A stretch of 37,233 nt of DNA from Streptomyces sp. CC228A (GCF_021390935.1 NZ_JAJPUI010000018.1:1-37233); one strand, 5' to 3'. Counted from the first letter of the stretch, positions 29,219-36,587 are shown. Notes: generated from the letters alone by a model not told the origin. A program made the numbers and translations.

Positions 29219-29291
29219 GGGCCTGTGGCGCAGTCCGGTAGCGCACCTCGTTCGCATCGAGGGGGTCAGGGGTTCGAATCCCTCAGGTCCA
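29219..29291 (+). tRNA. tRNA-Ala (CGC), one base short in the T-stem
   Basis: Acceptor GGGCCTG pairs with CAGGTCC (29284-29290), discriminator A29291; D-stem GCGC/GCGC; anticodon stem CCTCG/CGAGG with loop TTCGCAT, anticodon CGC (codon GCG, Ala); T-loop TTCGAAT. The 5' T-stem strand AGGGG needs CCCCT on the other side, but only CCCT is present (29280-29283), so the cloverleaf is one nucleotide short (73 instead of 74). CCA is not encoded. A TAAGGT box at 29199-29204 may be the -10. The missing C is either an assembly error or a lesion at an integration site. Confidence 0.85.
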
Positions 29292-29765
29292 CAGACACGA
29301 CTGTTCTTGAGTTCGCTCAGGAAGAGTTCATTTAGGGTCCCGTCCGATCTGATTGATCGGGCGGGATTTCGGCGTTTCCGGGGCCTGTGCGAGGTGTTGT
29401 CCGAGCGGGTTCGGTGCAGGGCCTGTTGCCTGGTGGTCGTCGGCCTGAAGTTTCGGGGTGGTCCGGGTGCCTGGGGCGTTCTGGGCAGCCGACGGGCATG
29501 CGTGATCCCCGCTTGTCGTGCTGAGGTCGCAGGTGGGCGTGCCGATCTCCGGGCCCCTTGGGGGGGGCAGGCCGGCCGCGTCGGGTGGCCGTGCGGCAGG
29601 CCCGGGAATGGGGGCGACTTCATGAGCGGTCGTGGGTGCTCGGGCTCCGGTGGTCTGGTGCCGGCTGAAGAGGACGTGCAGGTTGGTGCTGCAGATCATC
29701 AGCGCGAGCAGGATGGTCTGCGCGGCCCGTCCGTGAGCGAGTCGCGTCGTGGGGCCGGGGACTGG
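29292..29765. repeat. Structured repeat, copy 1 (abuts tRNA 3' end), with mobile-gene remnant
   Basis: Starts at the tRNA 3' end. The head holds an 8-bp hairpin with a TTCG loop (TTCTTGAG-TTCG-CTCAGGAA, with one T.G pair), then a 12-bp stem (29338-29349 with 29355-29366) with loop TGATT. Further on it is collinear with copy 3 for about 400 bp. On the minus strand the distal part (about 29660-29760) translates as RLAHGRAAQTILLALMICSTNLHVLFSR, matching the remnant in copy 2, so the unit is the 3' end of a former gene plus its terminator-like tail. Confidence 0.8.
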
Positions 29766-29838
29766 GCGCGCAGGTTCCCCGCCATCATCGCGGGACCCGT
29801 CGACGGGGAACTGGCCTTCAGAGTGTGGTGCTGGGGTG

Positions 29839-30183
29839 TCAGGCGACGGACAGCCTGTGCCGCCAGTGACTGCAGCCGCCGCAGCAGAAGCGCTCGCGCC
29901 GTCGCGCGTCGGCGATCGTGAGCACCGCGAGCAGCAGCCGGAACGCCTTGCGGCGTTCGTCCAGAGGCGTGAGACCGGCGATTTTTCCCAGCTGCTCGTC
30001 GATCCGGCCTCGTGAGATCAGCACTGCGGGCGTATGCGTCGGTCGCAGCCCGGCGCGGCGGATGCTCTCGGGTGCGTCCTCGGTGACTGCGCGCGCCTTG
30101 ATGCAGTGATGGCGCAGAAGCGGCAGCACCTCGGGCTGCTCTCCCTGGCCGAGGCCGTGGAACCGTTCGACGCCCTCTGACAT
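29839..30183 (-). CDS. DUF5958-like protein, start uncertain
   Basis: A 114-aa reading from ATG 30183 that resembles DUF5958: RAVTEDAPESIRRAGLRPTH, TPAVLISRGRIDEQLGKIAG and LTPLDERRKAFRLLLAVL are strongly protein-like. The family pattern seems to continue upstream as NERDVLLNELAQGLRP to about 30234, where the fic stop reads GTAA. A GTGA there would have given a GTG start overlapping the fic stop, so the original start may have mutated. No ribosome site precedes ATG 30183. Function unknown; it is the third gene of the Fic operon. Confidence 0.6.
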   Translation of the reverse strand: MSEGVERFHGLGQGEQPEVLPLLRHHCIKARAVTEDAPESIRRAGLRPTHTPAVLISRGRIDEQLGKIAGLTPLDERRKAFRLLLAVLTIADARRRERFCCGGCSHWRHRLSVA

Positions 30184-30230
30184 CGGGCGCAGCCCCTGTG
30201 CGAGCTCGTTGAGCAGGACGTCGCGTTCGT

Positions 30231-30887
30231 TTACGACTGCCTTCCGCGGGACGGACGCCGCTCCGCAGCAGTGATCAGGATTCCGAGCAGCACCGCCAGA
30301 TCGGTCGCGCCTTCGGCGTCGTCGGCCCAGCGGGTGGTCTGCAGCGGGTGAATCTGGTCGAGGAGGACGCCTTCGCGGGCCAGGACGAAGGCCAGCGCCA
30401 GCATGGCCGCGCGGGCGTTGCCGTCCTCGAACGGATGGAAGAAGAGGCTGTCGAGGTAGGTCCGGGCAGCACGTGACGGGAGGGGCAGATCCGGTTGAAG
30501 GCTCTCGGACAGACAGTGCTCGAACAGCGCCTGCGTGTCGGGTGCAAGACCGTAGCGCTCCCGTCCGCCCTTCGCGAAGGCCGGCATCGTGCGGAAGCCG
30601 ACCCGGTCGTGGCCCAGCACAGCCCGCTGCCACTTCGCCATGAGGGCGAAGGTCAGCGGCCTGCCTTGCTCAGCGTCGGTGAAGGCCATGTCGAGGGCGG
30701 TCAGGACCTGCGCCGTTCCTTCGCTGTCACGTTCGCCTCGCGTTGCCATGAAGAAGTTTCGGAAGCCGCCGCTGGCTGGTGCTCCAGAGACAGGGGATGC
30801 GCCGCGCCAGGATGGCCAGGAGATCTCCGGCCGGAGGAGCAGCCAGTCGGCAAGGCTGTCCTTCGGCCGGCCGGGCCGGGAGGTCAT
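30231..30887 (-). CDS. Fic/DOC-family protein, atypical motif
   Basis: A 218-aa protein with a Fic core; the family transfers AMP or other phosphate-containing groups to target proteins. The active-site loop reads HPFEDGNAR (151-159) against the consensus HxFx[D/E]GN[G/K]R. The fourth-last Gly is Ala and the second Arg of the full consensus (three residues on) is Met, so nucleotide handling may be altered, as in Doc-like members. Helices before the loop (RAARTYLDSLFF) and after it (AAMLALAFVLAREGVLL) fit the fold. No inhibitory (S/T)xxxE(G/N) helix is obvious inside, so regulation may come from the overlapping upstream gene. It overlaps that gene by ATGA. The TAA stop is rare at this GC content. 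Confidence 0.82.
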   Translation of the reverse strand: MTSRPGRPKDSLADWLLLRPEISWPSWRGASPVSGAPASGGFRNFFMATRGERDSEGTAQVLTALDMAFTDAEQGRPLTFALMAKWQRAVLGHDRVGFRTMPAFAKGGRERYGLAPDTQALFEHCLSESLQPDLPLPSRAARTYLDSLFFHPFEDGNARAAMLALAFVLAREGVLLDQIHPLQTTRWADDAEGATDLAVLLGILITAAERRPSRGRQS

Positions 30888-31555
30888 CGGATGCCACCCA
30901 CGCCTCTGGCGAACCGCGAACTCACTGCGTCGACCACCGGAACGTCAGGTGCGATCCAACTGCCGAACCGGCCGCCGACCGCGTTCTCGACGATCTCCTG
31001 GGCCTGGCCCTCGTCGATGCCGTTGTAGGCGAGGAACCATCGGAGGACTTGCATGCAGTGCCCGTACCACCCGCTCTCGGCCTGGGTGCGGTCGGCCACC
31101 ACGGTGACCAGGCGCGTGCACGCCCGCTCCCAGTGCCAGAGGTCCGCCGAAGACACCGGCGTGCCATCCGGTGGGGCCAGGGCCGCGAACCGCTCCGCCA
31201 AGTCCTCCAGCCAACCACGCCATTCCTGAAGAGCCTCGACAACCAGCGGGGCAGTCGCATCCGGGGTTGTCAGGGAGTCGGATGAACAGCACCACACCTC
31301 GACCACGCCTCCGTCGACGTCACCCTCGCCGACGGACCAGTTCCATCCGCAGGCCCATCGGCCGTACCGGCCCGCCAGGAACTCGGTGACGGGATCCAGC
31401 GAACGCCAGCGATCCTCGCGAGCCACCTCAGCGTTGGGCAGCAAGGGCGCGACAAGGCTCGCCAACTTCTCCGCCGCATCGTCGTCCATCTCGAACGGAT
31501 GCTGAGCCGGATCCACATCCGCCCACGTCAGGGTATGTGCCCACAGTTCACTCAC
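30884..31555 (-). CDS. Hypothetical protein paired with Fic
   Basis: A 223-aa acidic protein I do not recognise. It is Trp-rich and soluble: SELWAHTLTWADVDPAQHPFEMDDDAAEKL at the start, YGRWACGWNWSVGEG near 78-92, and a helical C-terminal half (LVTVVADRTQAESGWYGHCMQVLRWFL). The GTG start at 31555 is preferred because AAGG and GGGA precede it; an in-frame ATG at 31597 would add 14 residues without a ribosome site. It overlaps fic by 4 bp in an ATGA, so the two are coupled. An antitoxin or regulator role is plausible by analogy with Fic/antitoxin operons, but no FicA/VbhA-like inhibitory helix is seen. Confidence 0.75.
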   Translation of the reverse strand: MSELWAHTLTWADVDPAQHPFEMDDDAAEKLASLVAPLLPNAEVAREDRWRSLDPVTEFLAGRYGRWACGWNWSVGEGDVDGGVVEVWCCSSDSLTTPDATAPLVVEALQEWRGWLEDLAERFAALAPPDGTPVSSADLWHWERACTRLVTVVADRTQAESGWYGHCMQVLRWFLAYNGIDEGQAQEIVENAVGGRFGSWIAPDVPVVDAVSSRFARGVGGIR

Positions 31556-31686
31556 CGTCCCACTCTGCCTTGCGTGGCCGCCCCGCCTCCACTCCATATC
31601 GAGCGGCCGCCCCCGTCAGTGGGAAGCGGTCTTCGGCTAATGGGCAAGCGAGCTTCAACCGCCTCTGTCCCGCCTGGTCGGGCGTA

Positions 31687-32058
31687 CTCGTGAACACCCC
31701 ACAGACGACGGTTCTTGAGTTCGCTCAGGAAGAGTTCACGAGATCCCGTCCGATCTGATTGATCGGGCGGGATCTCGCGTTTCCGGGGTCTGTGCGAGGT
31801 GTTGTCCGAACGGGCCGGTACGGGAGGTGGCTCGGGCTCCGGTGGTCTGCTGTCAGTGATACTGCAGATCATCAGCGCGAGCAGGACGGTGTGCGCGCCC
31901 CGTCCCCGGGCCAGTCGCTTGGTGGGGTCGGAGATGTCGATGCCGTGGCTCTCGGTCCTGCCGTTGAGGCCCTCGATCTTCGCCCGCTCGGGCCGGTAGG
32001 CCTCCCGTGGACGGCGGACGGCCCGACACCACCCGCCGCTGAAGTTGCGGTAAAAGCA
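31687..32058. repeat. Structured repeat, copy 2, with mobile-gene remnant
   Basis: The head has CTCGTGAAC (31687-31695) facing GTTCACGAG (31734-31742), a TTCG-loop hairpin between them (31712-31731), and a 17-bp stem (31739-31755 with 31761-31777, one T.G) with loop TGATT. The long stem and the 9-bp repeat share bases 31739-31742, so they exclude each other. The middle about 200 bp found in copies 1 and 3 is missing. The distal part is the minus-strand gene remnant annotated separately. Confidence 0.8.
31852..32058 (-). pseudogene. 3' remnant of a transposase-like gene
   Basis: The minus strand reads YRNFSGGWCRAVRRP, then RAKIEGLNGRTESHGIDIS, then RLARGRGAHTVLLALMICS. This has the look of the C-terminal block of actinomycete transposase-like proteins (IEGLNG, then a basic RGxxA helix and a hydrophobic run), which is a recollection, not a search result. 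It has no start and no upstream domain, and the same block survives in copy 1. The TetR gene abuts its 5' side. Confidence 0.5.
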
Positions 32059-32087
32059 GGGCTGGTTGGGGTCTGGGCTTGTTCCGC

Positions 32088-32645
32088 TCAGCCCAGCAAC
32101 CGCTTCCTGACCGCGGCGAGGACTTCCGTGCGGCTGCGCGGGCCGTCGTCGGCTGCGATGAGGGGGTCGCCGATGCGCAGTGAGAAGGTGATCAGGCAGC
32201 GGGCCTCGACATCGTCCTCATCAGGACAGAAGGCCCCGTAGAGCTCGCGCAGGTAGTCCATGCGCCGGTTGTCGGCACGGCGGAGGCAACGTGCGGCGCC
32301 TTCGTCGCGCCGGGCCCAGTCGCGGATCGCGAGCTCGACCCCGGCGCTGGTCACGGGAGCCTCGCCGGACCCCACGAAGTCGAAGAGACGCCCGAGCCGC
32401 TCGCGGGCGTCGCCTCCGTCGTGCTCGATCCGTTCGATGACATCCTCGGTGACCCCGCGCTCCCAGGTTTCGAGCATCTCCTCCAGGAGGGCGGCGCGGT
32501 TGCGGAAGTAGCCGTAGAAGCCGCCTTTGCTGACGCCGAGCGCCTGGGCAAGGGCCTCGACCCGGACGGCCTCCGGGCCGCCGACGGCCAGTGCCCGCAG
32601 CCCCTCCTCGATCCACTTGTCCCGCGGCGTACGGATCGCGCCCAT
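32088..32645 (-). CDS. TetR-family transcriptional regulator
   Basis: A 185-aa repressor-type protein. The HTH is in residues 25-55 (ALAQALGVSKGGFYGYFRNRAALLEEML). The C-terminal ligand domain contains ELAIRDWARRDEGAARCLRR and DYLRELYGAF. The start at 32645 follows GGGGAG; the frame is open 10 codons further up, which would run into the operator. It is divergent from the DUF2867 gene, with two identical-type palindromes in the 96-bp gap, so it very likely represses itself and that gene. Confidence 0.92.
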   Translation of the reverse strand: MGAIRTPRDKWIEEGLRALAVGGPEAVRVEALAQALGVSKGGFYGYFRNRAALLEEMLETWERGVTEDVIERIEHDGGDARERLGRLFDFVGSGEAPVTSAGVELAIRDWARRDEGAARCLRRADNRRMDYLRELYGAFCPDEDDVEARCLITFSLRIGDPLIAADDGPRSRTEVLAAVRKRLLG

Positions 32646-32676
32646 ACCGTGTCTCCCCTCACATTGCCCCGCCAAG

Positions 32677-32692
32677 TATACGGAGCCGTATA
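32677..32692. promoter_or_regulatory. TetR operator 1
   Basis: TATACGGAGCCGTATA is a perfect palindrome of the form TATACG-N4-CGTATA, 31 bp upstream of the tetR ATG and inside its likely promoter. Operator 2 has the same half-sites 35 bp away. Confidence 0.85.
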
Positions 32693-32710
32693 GGCGGGTC
32701 TATGCTCGAT

Positions 32711-32728
32711 CTATACGTCGCCGTATAG
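32711..32728. promoter_or_regulatory. TetR operator 2
   Basis: CTATACG-TCGC-CGTATAG is an inverted repeat with 7-bp arms and the same half-sites as operator 1, ending 13 bp before the DUF2867 ATG. The TATA-rich arms may also serve as -10 elements for the divergent promoters. Confidence 0.85.
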
Positions 32729-32741
32729 ACGGGGTCAGCCC

Positions 32742-33350
32742 ATGAGCGAACTGCGCCTTCCCCCAACCGACCACACGTCGCGTCCCTGGCGGATCCACGA
32801 GATAGCCGGCGACTTCCGGCTTGAGGATGTGTGGGCGCTGCCGACGCCGGGCGGCCCGGACGACCTGCACCACCTGGTCCAGCAGATCGCGGACGGCAAG
32901 GGCGGTCCGGACGGCGGCAACCCCGTGGGCCGCTTCCTTTTCGCGGTGCGCTGGAAGCTCGGCGCGCTGCTCGGCTGGGACAAGCCGGACTCGGGCGTCG
33001 GCGGCCGGGTGGCGACGCTGCGTGACCGGCTGCCGGACGATCTGCGCGAGGGCCCGCGGGGCCCCGATCTCAGCGCGGCGCCCTTCACGTCGGTCTTCCA
33101 GACGCATGACGAGTGGGCCGCCGAGTACGCCAACAAGACCATGCATGGGGTCATGCACATCGGCTGGGTCTCGGACGGGGAAGGCGGCTATCGCGGCCAG
33201 ATGGCCGTCCTGGTGAAGCCCAACGGCCGCCTCGGCTCCCTGTACATGCTCGCCATCAAGCCTTTCCGGTACCTGGGGGTGTACCCGGCCTTGATGCGAT
33301 CGATCGGCCGGGAGTGGCGAGACAACACGACGGGGCGAACGGCACGCTGA
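32742..33350 (+). CDS. DUF2867 domain protein
   Basis: A 202-aa protein of the DUF2867 type. RPWRIHEIAGDFRLEDVWALPTPGGPDDLHHLVQ (about 14-47) and RFLFAVRWKLGALLGWD (about 64-80) are the clear family blocks. A middle region ADEYANKT-like (AAEYANKTMHGVMHIGWV) and a hydrophobic, basic C-terminus (YMLAIKPFRYLGVYPALMRSIGREW) follow. Its fold is related to START-like domains and its function is unknown; it is often the target gene of a divergent TetR regulator, as here. Repression by the TetR protein via the two palindromes is inferred. Confidence 0.88.
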   Translation: MSELRLPPTDHTSRPWRIHEIAGDFRLEDVWALPTPGGPDDLHHLVQQIADGKGGPDGGNPVGRFLFAVRWKLGALLGWDKPDSGVGGRVATLRDRLPDDLREGPRGPDLSAAPFTSVFQTHDEWAAEYANKTMHGVMHIGWVSDGEGGYRGQMAVLVKPNGRLGSLYMLAIKPFRYLGVYPALMRSIGREWRDNTTGRTAR

Positions 33351-33847
33351 CGCCTGCTGCCGGGGAACGGTCACTCGGCGCACGGGGAAGGATCTTCAGA
33401 GCGGCACGGCATCACAGGTGGCGAGCGCTCGTGAACACCCGACAGACGACTGTTTTTGAGTCCGTTCAGGAAGAGTTCGCGAGATCCCGTCCGATCTGAT
33501 TGATCGGGCGGGATGTCGCGTTCTCGGGGTTTGTGCGAGGTGCGTCCGCACGAGGTCGGCGGCGGCGGGTACCGGGCGGCCGTCGGCCCGGGGTCTCGGG
33601 GCGGCTCGGGTGCGTGGAGTGTTCCGGGGCCGTCGGCGGACGCGCGTGGCCCCGGATTCCGGTGGCGATGGCTCAGGCGGTCATGCGGTTCTCGCGGTTC
33701 TTCGGAGGCGCGGGTGGAGGCAGGCCGGCCCTGTCGGGCGGTCCTGCCGGAGGGGCGGCGAGCTCGCTGGCCGCGTGAAGGGTGTCGGTCGCTTCGGTCC
33801 CGGTGGTCTGCTGCCGGCTGAAGAAGGCGTGCGTGCGGGTGCGCGGG
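33351..33847. other. Gene-free stretch holding repeat copy 3
   Basis: About 500 bp with no gene; nearly all of it is the third copy of the structured repeat (33428-33835). Confidence 0.6.
33428..33835. repeat. Structured repeat, copy 3
   Basis: Same order as copy 1: CTCGTGAAC (33428-33436) facing GTTCGCGAG (33475-33483), a weakened TTCG-type hairpin, a stem with loop TGATT (left arm to 33496, right arm from 33502), then a collinear about 300-bp body ending in CCGGTGGTCTGCTGCCGGCTGAAGA-like sequence (near 33801-33825). Homology to copy 1 stops near 33835, before the part that encodes the LLALMICS block. Confidence 0.75.
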
Positions 33848-34276
33848 TCAGTACTCGCCGTCGAGGGCGGAAGCCGATTCCGCGCGGAAGCACGCCGAGA
33901 CGACCTTGAAGTTGAGCATGGTCTGGTTGCCCCCGCCCTTGTGAGCGGTCACGTGGAAGGCGAACTGCTCGGTCCTGTTCTCGGCGTGGATCTCGGGGTC
34001 CCGGCCCGCGCTGTGGGCCTTGCCGTCTTTGGTGATCTTCCAGCCGTTGTCGCCGAGCGCCTTGCGCAGGTTCTGCATGCCGGTGTCCACCTGGTCGTCG
34101 GTCAGGCCGTACACCGACCAGGGGTGCGACGTGGAGAACAGATCGTCGCCGTACTCGCCGCAGCGCGAGACACTCGGGCCCGGCTCGGTGACCTTGCCCT
34201 TGATCGCGGTCATCTCCAGCAGGCGGCCGGCGACCTCCTTCGCTTTCGTGCGTGCCTGGTCGGGATCCGTCCGCAC
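33848..34276 (-). pseudogene. Fragment of a secreted/lipoprotein-like hypothetical
   Basis: A 142-aa reading from GTG 34276. It is a soluble, Cys-containing protein (SRCGEYGDDLF, VSACFRAES) with YGLTDDQVDTGMQNLRKALGDNGWKITKDGK in the middle. Convincing protein sequence continues upstream of any start codon as TLTAKELDYTPV, and no signal peptide or lipobox is found before the serine hydrolase stop 80 bp away. The 5' end therefore seems lost. Full-length relatives are probably exported lipoproteins (inference from composition). It lies between repeat copy 3 and the hydrolase. Confidence 0.6.
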
Positions 34277-34356
34277 CGGCGTGTAGTCAAGTTCCTTGGC
34301 GGTCAGGGTGAGGGACCTGGTGGTGTGCCCCTGCCGTCGACCGGGTTGGAGCGGTG

Positions 34357-35582
34357 TCAGTTGTCTACCGCCTGGTAGAGCGTGGTCCAGAAGTCGTGGA
34401 TCAGCCGCGCCGGGTCGGGGACGGACATCCCGACCTGGGTGAGCAGGATTCCGGTGAGCTGGTTCTCCGGGTCGGCGTGGACCGAGGTGCCGCTTCCGCC
34501 GTCCCAGCCGAACTGTCCGATGGGTCGCCGCGGTAGGTGCGCACCGCCATTCCGAAGCCCCAGCCGCCGTGCTGCCCTTGGCCGAAGGACACGTGGACGC
34601 TGTCGCGGGCCATGGCGGTTCGGGCGGCCTGCTGCTCGGGCGTGAGGCGGTTGGTGGTCATCAGCTGGACGGCGGGCCGGGACAGGATGCGTTCCGTCCC
34701 GTGCATCCCCTGGTTCAGCAGCATCCGGAAGTAGGCGTGGTAGTCGTCAGCGGTGGAGGAGAGGCCGAAGCCGCCGCCCTGGAACGCCGGAGGCGCGCTG
34801 TGGCGTCCCCCCTCGGCCTCGTCCCACACGAGGAACTCGCCGGTGCGCGGGTCGGGGGCGTAGAGGGGCGGCAGCCGGTCCATCTTGCCGACGGGCACGT
34901 GGAAGCCGGTGTCCCTCATGCCCAGGGGGCCGAAGAGGCGTTCGCGCAGGAACGACTCCAGCGGCTGGCCCGTGACCCTGGCCACGAGCACGCCGAGCAG
35001 GTCGTCGCTGATGTGGTACTGCCAGCGCTCTCCGGGCTGGTGCATCAGCGGCAGCGCGCCGAGGCGGCGTATCCACTCGTCCGGCTCGGGCATCGGCTCC
35101 GGCAGGTCGGGCGTGAGCCCCTGCTCGAAGAGCGCGTTCATGAGGGGCGTGCCCAACGCCGTCCTGTCCATGCCGAGTCCGAAGGTGGAGGTCAGCACGT
35201 CCCGTACGGTGATCGGCCGCCGCGCCGGCACGGTGTCGTCCAGCGGACCGTCGATCCGCTTCAGCACCCGACGGTCGGCGAGTTCCGGCAGCCACGTCTC
35301 CACCAGGTCGTCCAAGCGCAGCCTGCACTCGTCGAGCAGGATCATCGCCGCGGCGACAGCGACGGGCTTGGTCGTCGAGGCCATCCGGAAGATCGTGTCC
35401 CTGCGCATCGGCTCGCCGCCGTCATGGCGCATGGTCCCGAGCGTTTCGACGTGCGTCTCGCCGCCCCGACTGAACAGGGCGACGGCCCCCGGAATGCGCC
35501 CGGACTCGACATGCCGCTCCAGCACGTCGCGCACCCTGCGCAGTCCCGCTGCGGAGAAGCCGCTGTTGCTCTTTCCCATCAT
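34357..35582 (-). CDS. Serine hydrolase, class C beta-lactamase/esterase family (one frame break)
   Basis: A 408-aa (repaired) penicillin-binding-like hydrolase. The catalytic S69TTK72 motif (FRMASTTKPVAV) and Y189 (RWQYHISDD) are in the first frame, which would stop early at 34401 after GDPSDSSAG. Adding one G to the GGG run at 34522-34524 (plus strand) continues as IGQFGWDGGSGTSVHADP, supplying the third motif (KTG/WxG equivalent), and ends DFWTTLYQAVDN at 34357. AAGGAGG precedes the ATG. No signal peptide is seen, so it is cytosolic; substrate unknown, more likely an esterase than an antibiotic resistance enzyme. Confidence 0.88.
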
Positions 35583-35864
35583 GGGCCTCCTTGGCCGTGG
35601 GCGTTCGGGAACTTCTGAACACGTGTGAAGTTACGTTGCGTTCAGAGAAGTGTAAACGGTGGAGGAAGCGCTGAACTGCCGCTTCTATAGGGGTACTCGC
35701 GTTCGGGCGTTGCAATGAGGCGCCGCTGGAGTGAGAAGGGGAGGCCATGGCGGGCTTTGCAATGAGGTGTGGGTCGATGCATACTGCGCGGCAGGGTCGG
35801 CGGGCGGCGCCGCTCGCGTGCGGACGCCGCTGCGCGCATGCCGACAGAGGGGAGAGGGGTACCG
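35583..35864. promoter_or_regulatory. Divergent promoter region of hydrolase and HTH regulator
   Basis: Relatively AT-rich. TCTGAAC (35614-35620) faces GTTCAGA (35640-35646), with the palindrome ACACGTGT (35619-35626) beside it; these lie 32-64 bp upstream of the hydrolase ATG and may be operator sites. TTGCAATGAGG occurs twice (35710-35720, 35757-35767) upstream of the HTH gene. Confidence 0.5.
35757..35785 (+). promoter_or_regulatory. Candidate promoter of the HTH regulator
   Basis: TTGCAA (35757-35762), a 17-bp spacer and CATACT (35780-35785) fit a HrdB-type promoter, about 75 bp before the ATG. The -35 box is part of the second copy of the TTGCAATGAGG repeat. Confidence 0.5.
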
Positions 35865-36587
35865 ATGCCGGGAGGCAGGCTCACCAGTGAGGACCGGCAG
35901 CGCATCGCCGCGGGGCTGGCCGAGGGACTCGGATACGCGGAGATCGCCCGGCGTCTGGAACGTCCCGCCTCGACCGTCATGCGGGAGGTCACCCGCAACG
36001 GCGGACCCGACGACTACCGGGCGGAACGGGCCCAGGAGGCCACACGGCATCGCGCGCGCCGATCCAGGCGGGCACAGCCCGCGGCATGGCCGGCCCCGGA
36101 CGGCGATCACGGGCGCGACCCTCAGGCGGTCCGGGACTTCGCGGAGTCCTTCACCACCCTCCTCGAACAGCAGGGGCTGCCCCGGATGGCGGCCAAGGTG
36201 CTGGTCTGCCTGTACGTCACCGACTCCGGCACCCTCACCGCCGCCGACCTGGTCCAGCGCCTTCGCGTCAGTCCGGCGTCCGTCTCGCACGCCGTCGCCT
36301 TCCTCGAACAGCAGGGGCTGCTCAGGCGGAGCGGACCCCGGCGGGCGCCGCGAACGCTATGTCCTCGACGACGAGATCTGGCTCCGCTCCACCCTGGCAG
36401 CGGTGCAGATGAACGACGTCCTGACGGCCGCAGCGCGGCGCGGGGCCGAGATCCTGGGAGCCGCGACCCCGGCCGGCGCCCGCTTCGGCACCTCGGCCGA
36501 GTTCCTCCACGTCATGGGGAGTCCCTCCGGGAGGGCATGGAGCGGTGGCGGCAGATCTCGACCGCCCGGCAGACGGCACAGGAGTAG
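35865..36587 (+). CDS. HTH regulator, GbsR/MarR-like with IS30-type N-terminal HTH (three frame breaks)
   Basis: A 241-aa (repaired) DNA-binding protein. Residues 1-40 form a helix-turn-helix like that of IS30 transposases (LTSEDRQRIAAGLAEGLGYA, then EIARRLERPASTVMREVTRN). Residues 85-160 form a MarR/GbsR winged helix (LVCLYVTDSGTLTAADLVQR, then SPASVSHAVAFLEQQGLLRR). Two G insertions near 36328 and 36334 give LLRRERDPGGRRERYVLDDE; one more in the GGGG run at 36516-36519 gives HVMGESLREGMERWRQI and the stop at 36587. GGGGAGAGGGG precedes the ATG. It is probably a repressor, perhaps of the divergent hydrolase. Read literally the wing is scrambled. Confidence 0.85.
   Translation: MPGGRLTSEDRQRIAAGLAEGLGYAEIARRLERPASTVMREVTRNGGPDDYRAERAQEATRHRARRSRRAQPAAWPAPDGDHGRDPQAVRDFAESFTTLLEQQGLPRMAAKVLVCLYVTDSGTLTAADLVQRLRVSPASVSHAVAFLEQQGLLRRSGPRRAPRTLCPRRRDLAPLHPGSGADERRPDGRSAARGRDPGSRDPGRRPLRHLGRVPPRHGESLREGMERWRQISTARQTAQE

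Noticed and set aside
25427..29335. A 1302-aa plus-strand frame antisense to idh and running through lysR and the tRNA
   Set aside because: Passes through a tRNA and a monomeric isocitrate dehydrogenase; composition is that of a shadow.
29198..29623. Minus-strand frame containing GPEGFEPLTPSMRTRCATGL
   Set aside because: This is the well-known false protein made by translating the antisense of a tRNA; its upstream part is the repeat.
29338..33514. The three repeat heads as a CRISPR array
   Set aside because: Copies are about 2 kb apart with genes between and are structured gene-end remnants, not short repeats with spacers.
34357..35582. Antibiotic-resistance class C beta-lactamase
   Set aside because: The SxxK and Tyr motifs are shared with the large esterase/peptidase family, no export signal is present, and the third motif resembles the esterase type.
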